64,000 bases of DNA from the NCBI GenBank assembly GCA_023415475.1, contig JAEZKL010000023.1, positions 26,427 to 90,426 of the forward strand, written 5' to 3'. The notes beneath the pieces were generated by a model. It was not told the DNA's origin, made no database searches, and was given only the letters and a program-made list of their open reading frames with translations. Within the stretch, counting starts at the first letter, position 1. The number at the start of each line of letters is the position of its first letter. Source of the stretch: Bacillota bacterium. GTDB taxonomy: Bacteria > Bacillota > Clostridia > Lachnospirales > Lachnospiraceae. The position numbers were made by a program, and so were the translations under genes. Shown in pieces: positions 59,627 through 64,000 of this stretch.

Positions 59627-60895
59627 ATGTCTTATAAAAAAATCATCCCCTATATTAATGCGGAAAATGAAATCCCGGGTAATATCTTAAAGCTTGCTGA
59701 GGAGTATTCTTATGGGGGAGCAGACGAGCTGTTGATCTATAATTACTCGAAGGACGAGAAGTCAAGAGAAGAGTTTCTGACTCTCGCCAAGGAGCTATCG
59801 AAGAGAGTCGATATTCCCTTTATTATCGGTTATCATGTAGAACGGATGGAGGACATAAAGAAAGCAATTTATACCGGTGCAGATGCAATCCTGACCAAAT
59901 ATACCTTACTAAATAACAAAGACCTCTTAAAGGAAGCATCGGATCGTTTCGGCTCTGATAAGATTATTGTGGAAGTAGACATGATGGATTTTATGGAGGC
60001 GGAGGGTGAAGATTTATGTCATACGCTTGCAGGCTGTAAGGTTGGCAAGGTATTATTAAAGCATGTCGCTCTGTCTGCGAATACAATATCTAAGATCGAG
60101 TCATCACCACTGCCGGTTATTATTCGCGACAGCTTAATCCGCAATGATATCAGCAATCTCTTAACCATTCATAATGTAATCGGAGTGTCTACGAATTTCT
60201 TTGAAAATAAAGATATCATGAAAGCGAAGCATGCTTTAAAGGCAGAAGGAATAGAGGTTAATTCCTTTGAAAGCAGCATAGCATTTTCTGAATTCAAGCT
60301 TGATTCGAACGGACTTATTCCCGTAATAGTGCAGGATTATCGTTCCAATGAGGTACTAATGCTTGCTTATATGAATGAGGAAGCATATAATAAGACTGTT
60401 GTGACCGGACGTATGACGTATTTTTCCAGAAGCCGTCAGGAATTATGGGTTAAGGGTGAGACCTCCGGACATTTCCAATATATGAAGGAATTATCGATTG
60501 ATTGTGATAAGGATACCTTACTGGCCAAAGTACTTCAAGTTGGTGTCGCCTGTCATACCGGTAATAAGAGCTGTTTCTATACAGATCTGGTGAAGAAGGA
60601 GTATAAGGATATTGATCCCTTCCATGTATTTAAGGATGTTTATGATGTGATTATAGATCGCAGGCGTAACCCGAAGGAAGGCTCCTATACCAATTATCTG
60701 TTTGATAAGGGTATAGACAAGATCCTTAAGAAATGCGGAGAAGAGGCCACAGAGATTACAATTGCCGCCAAGAACCCAGGTGCAGAGGAGCTTCGCTATG
60801 AAATCGCGGATTACCTGTATCATTTGATGGTGTTAATGGCAGAATGCAATCTGGACTGGGATGATATCACAACAGAATTAGCTCATAGAAAATAG
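59627..60895 (+). CDS. hisIE: HisF-like domain fused to HisI-HisE (bifunctional cyclohydrolase/pyrophosphohydrolase)
   Basis: 422 residues, against about 200 for ordinary HisIE. Residues 1-220 look like a HisF/HisA barrel: KKIIPYINAENEI, YGGADELLIYNYS, TGADAILTKYTLL and IGVSTNFFENKDI align with HisF landmarks, but the catalytic Asp11 is Asn11 and the phosphate-binding GGGI loop is replaced by GYHVER, so it is probably inactive. HisI (about 223-320) has DYRSNEVLMLAYMNEEAY, TYFSRSRQELWVKGETSG and Zn ligands in SIDCDKD and CHTGNKSC. HisE (about 330-420) has KKCGEEATEITIAAKN and YEIADYLYHLMVLM. Steps 2 and 3 of histidine synthesis are thus covered; the barrel may be a scaffold. Confidence 0.94.
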   Translation: MSYKKIIPYINAENEIPGNILKLAEEYSYGGADELLIYNYSKDEKSREEFLTLAKELSKRVDIPFIIGYHVERMEDIKKAIYTGADAILTKYTLLNNKDLLKEASDRFGSDKIIVEVDMMDFMEAEGEDLCHTLAGCKVGKVLLKHVALSANTISKIESSPLPVIIRDSLIRNDISNLLTIHNVIGVSTNFFENKDIMKAKHALKAEGIEVNSFESSIAFSEFKLDSNGLIPVIVQDYRSNEVLMLAYMNEEAYNKTVVTGRMTYFSRSRQELWVKGETSGHFQYMKELSIDCDKDTLLAKVLQVGVACHTGNKSCFYTDLVKKEYKDIDPFHVFKDVYDVIIDRRRNPKEGSYTNYLFDKGIDKILKKCGEEATEITIAAKNPGAEELRYEIADYLYHLMVLMAECNLDWDDITTELAHRK

Positions 60896-60901
60896 TGTGA
60901 A

Positions 60902-61067
60902 TAAAGGATTTTATAAAGCTAAAATCCTTGAAAAGAACTACGAAGTTCGTCCATGGGAACGAACTCCTTGTTCTTTCGGGATATGTACCTGCGTCTTCCT
61001 GAAGTATAAACTGTCTCGCATGCGAGACGTTGCACACTTGGCACAAACTGATTCTAAGGAGAGGCAA
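60902..61067 (+). repeat. Dispersed hairpin element A, copy 4 (before alaS)
   Basis: A leading hairpin AAGGATTTT/AAAATCCTT (60904-60929), as in copy 3; a core AAAAGAAC to GTTCTTTC (60931-60977) with inner ACGAA/TTCGT; a perfect palindrome GTCTCGCATGCGAGAC (61012-61027); and the distal block ACACTTGGCACAAACT shared with copy 1. It ends at a purine-rich tract 45 bases before alaS. Confidence 0.7.
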
Positions 61068-61111
61068 TAATAAGTATATTAAGCAATTATATAATATAGG
61101 AGGCTATAAAC

Positions 61112-63757
61112 GTGCAAACATATGGAGTAAATGATCTTAGAAGAATGTTTCTGGAATTCTTTGAAAGTAAGGGGCACCTGGTGCTGAACAGCTTTCCCTT
61201 GGTTCCTCATAATGATAACAGTTTATTATTAATTAATTCCGGTATGGCTCCTCTTAAGCCATATTTCACAGGACAGGAGATACCGCCGAGAAAGCGTGTG
61301 GCTACCTGTCAGAAGTGTATCCGTACCGGTGATATTGAAAATGTCGGTAAGACAGCAAGACATGGCACCTTTTTTGAGATGCTTGGTAACTTCTCCTTCG
61401 GAGATTATTTCAAGCATGAAGCAATCGCCTGGTCCTGGGAGTTCCTAACCGAGGTTGTCGGACTGGAAAAGGATCGCCTATATCCTTCTGTCTATGAGAA
61501 GGATGATGAGGCCTTTGAGATCTGGGAGAAGGAAATCGGTATCGCTCCGGAGAGAATCTTCCGTTTTGGTAAGAAGGATAACTTCTGGGAGCACGGTGCA
61601 GGTCCCTGTGGTCCCTGTTCAGAGATTTACTATGACCGTGGTGCGAAGTACGGTTGTACAGATAATCATAATTGCACCGTAGGCTGTGACTGCGATCGCT
61701 ATATTGAGGTATGGAACAACGTATTTACCCAGTTTAACGGTGATGGCAACGGCAATTATGAAGAGCTTGAGTATAAGAATATAGATACCGGTATGGGTCT
61801 TGAGAGACTTGCTGCCGTAGTTCAGGATGTAAGCTCAATCTTTGATGTAGATACCATGAAAGCAATCCGTGATAAGGTATGTGAGCTTGCTCATACTCAG
61901 TATCAGTTGGATGCGAAGAAGGACGTATCCATCCGTAAGATTACCGATCATATACGTTCCACAACCTTTATGGCTTCCGATGGTGTTATTCCTTCTAATG
62001 AAGGCAGAGGCTATGTATTCCGTCGTCTGCTTCGTGGTGCTGCCCGTCATGGTAGACTGCTCGGCATCGAAGGTGATTTTATGGCTGAGCTTGCTAAGGT
62101 TGTAATCAACGGTCATAACGATGGCTATCCGGAATTGGAAGAGAAGAAGGAATATATCTTAAAGCTTCTTTCCATCGAGGAGGATAAATTTAATAAGACG
62201 ATAGATCAGGGACTTAGCATATTGGCAGATATGGAGAAGGAGCTGGAGAAGAATAATAAGAAGGTACTCTCCGGTGAAGAAGTATTCAAGCTTTATGACA
62301 CCTATGGCTTCCCGATCGACTTAACCAAGGAAATCTTGGAGGAAAAGGGCTTTGAGGTAGACGAGAAGGGCTTCCGTGAAGCGATGGAGGTTCAGAGAGT
62401 CACCGCCAGAAATGCACGCGGTACCACGAATTACATGGGTGCGGAAGAGACCGTATATCAGCAAATCGATCCCAGCATTACCTCTGCCTTTGTCGGCTAT
62501 GACAACCTTTCCTATTCCTCAGAGATCACCGTATTAACCACCGAAACTGAGCTGACCGAGGAATTGGTAGCAGGACAGAAGGGTACGATTCTAGTGAAGG
62601 AGACTCCCTTCTATGCAACCAGCGGCGGACAGGCAGCTGACAGCGGAAGGATCTATACAAAGGATGCCGAATTTGAGGTAGAAGATACAGTCAAGCTTCA
62701 GGGCGGTAAGATTGGTCATGTAGGAACCGTGACAAAGGGAATATTTAAGAAGAATGATAAGGTAACCTTAGAGGTAAATAAGTCTCAAAGAGCAGCAACC
62801 GCTAAGAACCATAGTGCAACCCATTTGTTACAGAAGGCACTTCGTACCGTACTCGGTACTCATGTAGAGCAGGCCGGTTCCATGGTGAGCGAAGATCGTC
62901 TGCGTTTTGACTTTACCCATTTCTCCGCTTTGTCTGCAGAGGAGCTTGAGAAGGTAGAAAGTCTGGTAAATGAGCAGATTACAAGCAGTCTTACGGTTAA
63001 TACGAAGGTTATGAACATTGAGGATGCGAAGAAGGAAGGAGCTATGGCCTTATTCGGAGAGAAATATGCCAGTGATGTTCGAGTCGTTTCAATGGGTGAT
63101 TACAGTAAGGAGCTTTGCGGTGGTACCCATGTTGCGAATACCGGAGTGATTACCGTATTTAAGATCTTAACCGAGACCGGTATTGCAGCCGGTGTCAGAA
63201 GAATTGAAGCCTTGACCGGCGACGGCGTATTTGCATACTACAAGGAGCTGGAGAAGGAGCTAAATGCCGCAGCAAAAGCAGCTAAGACAGAGCCTAACCA
63301 GTTAACCAATAAAATAGAGAATTATCTCGAGGAAATCAGAGCACTGAAATCGGAAAATGAGAAGTTAAAGAGTAAGCTTGCCAACAATTCCCTCGGTGAC
63401 GTTATGAACCAGGTAGTAGAGGTTAAGGGAGTGAAGCTCTTAGCCGTAAAGCTTGCCGATATCGATATGAATGAGCTTCGTAATCTTGGCGACCAACTGA
63501 AGGAAAAACTGGGAGAAGGAGTTATCATCCTCGCTTCCGCAATGGCTCCGGATAAGGTAAACCTCCTTGCGATGGCTACCGATGGTGCGATGGCGAAGGG
63601 TGCTCATGCAGGCAACCTGATCAAAGAGCTTGCCGCACTGGTTGGCGGTGGTGGCGGCGGAAGACCGAACATGGCTCAGGCCGGCGGTAAGGATGCAGCC
63701 GGTATCGATACAGTTATTTCTAAGGCGCAGGATGCGTTGGGTAAACAGATCAAATAA
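61112..63757 (+). CDS. alaS: Alanyl-tRNA synthetase
   Basis: 881 residues from GTG 61112, with ATAGGAGG 8 bases before it. The class II catalytic core opens with VNDLRRMFLEFFESKGHLVLNSFPLVPHNDNSLL-type sequence (the RxxFLxFFxxxGH motif), then FTGQEIPPRKRVATCQKC and HGTFFEMLGNFSFGDYFKHEAI. The editing domain has HSATHLLQKAL and CGGTHVANTG with its zinc-type Cys/His set, and the C-Ala domain ends in GGGGGGRPNMAQAGG. It charges tRNA-Ala and clears Ser/Gly mischarging. There is no T-box upstream; element A occupies the leader. Confidence 0.98.
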   Translation: MQTYGVNDLRRMFLEFFESKGHLVLNSFPLVPHNDNSLLLINSGMAPLKPYFTGQEIPPRKRVATCQKCIRTGDIENVGKTARHGTFFEMLGNFSFGDYFKHEAIAWSWEFLTEVVGLEKDRLYPSVYEKDDEAFEIWEKEIGIAPERIFRFGKKDNFWEHGAGPCGPCSEIYYDRGAKYGCTDNHNCTVGCDCDRYIEVWNNVFTQFNGDGNGNYEELEYKNIDTGMGLERLAAVVQDVSSIFDVDTMKAIRDKVCELAHTQYQLDAKKDVSIRKITDHIRSTTFMASDGVIPSNEGRGYVFRRLLRGAARHGRLLGIEGDFMAELAKVVINGHNDGYPELEEKKEYILKLLSIEEDKFNKTIDQGLSILADMEKELEKNNKKVLSGEEVFKLYDTYGFPIDLTKEILEEKGFEVDEKGFREAMEVQRVTARNARGTTNYMGAEETVYQQIDPSITSAFVGYDNLSYSSEITVLTTETELTEELVAGQKGTILVKETPFYATSGGQAADSGRIYTKDAEFEVEDTVKLQGGKIGHVGTVTKGIFKKNDKVTLEVNKSQRAATAKNHSATHLLQKALRTVLGTHVEQAGSMVSEDRLRFDFTHFSALSAEELEKVESLVNEQITSSLTVNTKVMNIEDAKKEGAMALFGEKYASDVRVVSMGDYSKELCGGTHVANTGVITVFKILTETGIAAGVRRIEALTGDGVFAYYKELEKELNAAAKAAKTEPNQLTNKIENYLEEIRALKSENEKLKSKLANNSLGDVMNQVVEVKGVKLLAVKLADIDMNELRNLGDQLKEKLGEGVIILASAMAPDKVNLLAMATDGAMAKGAHAGNLIKELAALVGGGGGGRPNMAQAGGKDAAGIDTVISKAQDALGKQIK

Positions 63758-63883
63758 TTTTTACAAAGTCAAGCATGTTTTCCAAAAAGTATTCGTACTT
63801 TCCTGTATTCAAAAGTAAAATGCAGGAGAAAATGATACTTAGGAACAAAATCTATAGTAAGAGCATATTGCTACAAAAATAGG

Positions 63884-63911
63884 TTGACGAAATTGAAAAA
63901 TATGCTATAAT
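63884..63911 (+). promoter_or_regulatory. Promoter of the next gene (probably rpsU)
   Basis: TTGACG at 63884-63889, 16-base spacer, TATAAT at 63906-63911. Confidence 0.72.
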
Positions 63912-63990
63912 ATCTCTAGTGCTATTCAAAAAATACCCAAACAGTTGTCTACGCACAATACACAACTGGAGGGAGGTTAGGTGTGAGAAT

Positions 63991-64000
63991 ATGTCAAATG
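63991..64000 (+). CDS. Start of a gene cut by the window end, probably ribosomal protein S21
   Basis: ATGTCAAATG reads M-S-N, the usual beginning of S21 (MSNVIVKEN). GGAGGGAGG stands upstream and the promoter is strong. With three codons this remains a guess; a GTG at 63983 in another frame is the alternative. Confidence 0.4.

Noticed and set aside
60896..61111. T-box leader for alaS
   Set aside because: No T-box consensus (such as GGTGGTACCGCG) or specifier structure; the region is element A.

Overview
The window reads as chromosomal DNA of a spore-forming, anaerobic Firmicute of the Lachnospiraceae / Clostridium cluster XIVa type (the Lachnoclostridium phytofermentans neighbourhood is my best guess from gene content and order, not from a search). 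Evidence: moderate-low GC, strong AGGAGG ribosome-binding sites, spore genes (gpr, spoIIP), ferredoxins and Fe-S proteins, CIRCE/HrcA heat-shock control, a LexA-type box, and the order gpr-spoIIP-lepA-hemW-hrcA-grpE-dnaK-dnaJ-prmA-rsmE. No prophage, IS transposase or CRISPR array is present. The interesting material is in the intergenic RNA/DNA.

1-9300: end of a large coiled-coil FtsX permease; small redox and maintenance genes (GNAT, ferredoxin, flavin reductase); a calcineurin-type phosphoesterase with a DUF4474-like protein; an Mrp/NBP35 Fe-S ATPase; an ApbE flavin transferase facing a NusG-II/Gx-transporter pair. 9300-15300: a BMP-type nucleoside ABC importer (lipoprotein, ATPase, two permeases), followed by thymidine kinase, a coherent nucleoside uptake and salvage block. 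15400-19700: membrane protein, Fe-S protein, peroxiredoxin with a Cys-rich tail, EamA exporter, Cof-type HAD phosphatase.

19700-26000: metal and sulfur block. A P-type ATPase is preceded by a clear NiCo (czcD) riboswitch with an overlapping terminator, followed by an IscR-like Rrf2 regulator and a metY-cysK pair. The Rrf2 gene and metY share the same candidate operator. 26300-30100: yicC-remA-rpoZ (no gmk between remA and rpoZ), signal peptidase I, holA and tRNA-Ser(CGA). 30400-36000: YcdB/SLH surface protein, ribosomal protein S20 (TTG start), gpr, spoIIP. 36000-47100: lepA, hemW, an SPKTG-anchored surface protein, then the HrcA regulon. The dnaK leader carries an array of hairpins that each embed a Shine-Dalgarno core.

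47100-54500: a cryptic small lipoprotein with an ACG in place of its start codon, a DUF3784-like protein, then a run starting with rsmE-relQ behind a promoter that overlaps a perfect LexA box, with rRNA/RNA-modification genes, a HAD phosphatase and recU. 54470-60900: histidine cluster hisZ-G-D-B-A-IE lacking hisH and hisF; its last gene fuses a decayed HisF-like barrel to HisI-HisE. 61100-64000: alaS and the very start of what is probably rpsU. At least three families of short palindromic repeats are scattered between the genes, several sitting just upstream of start codons.
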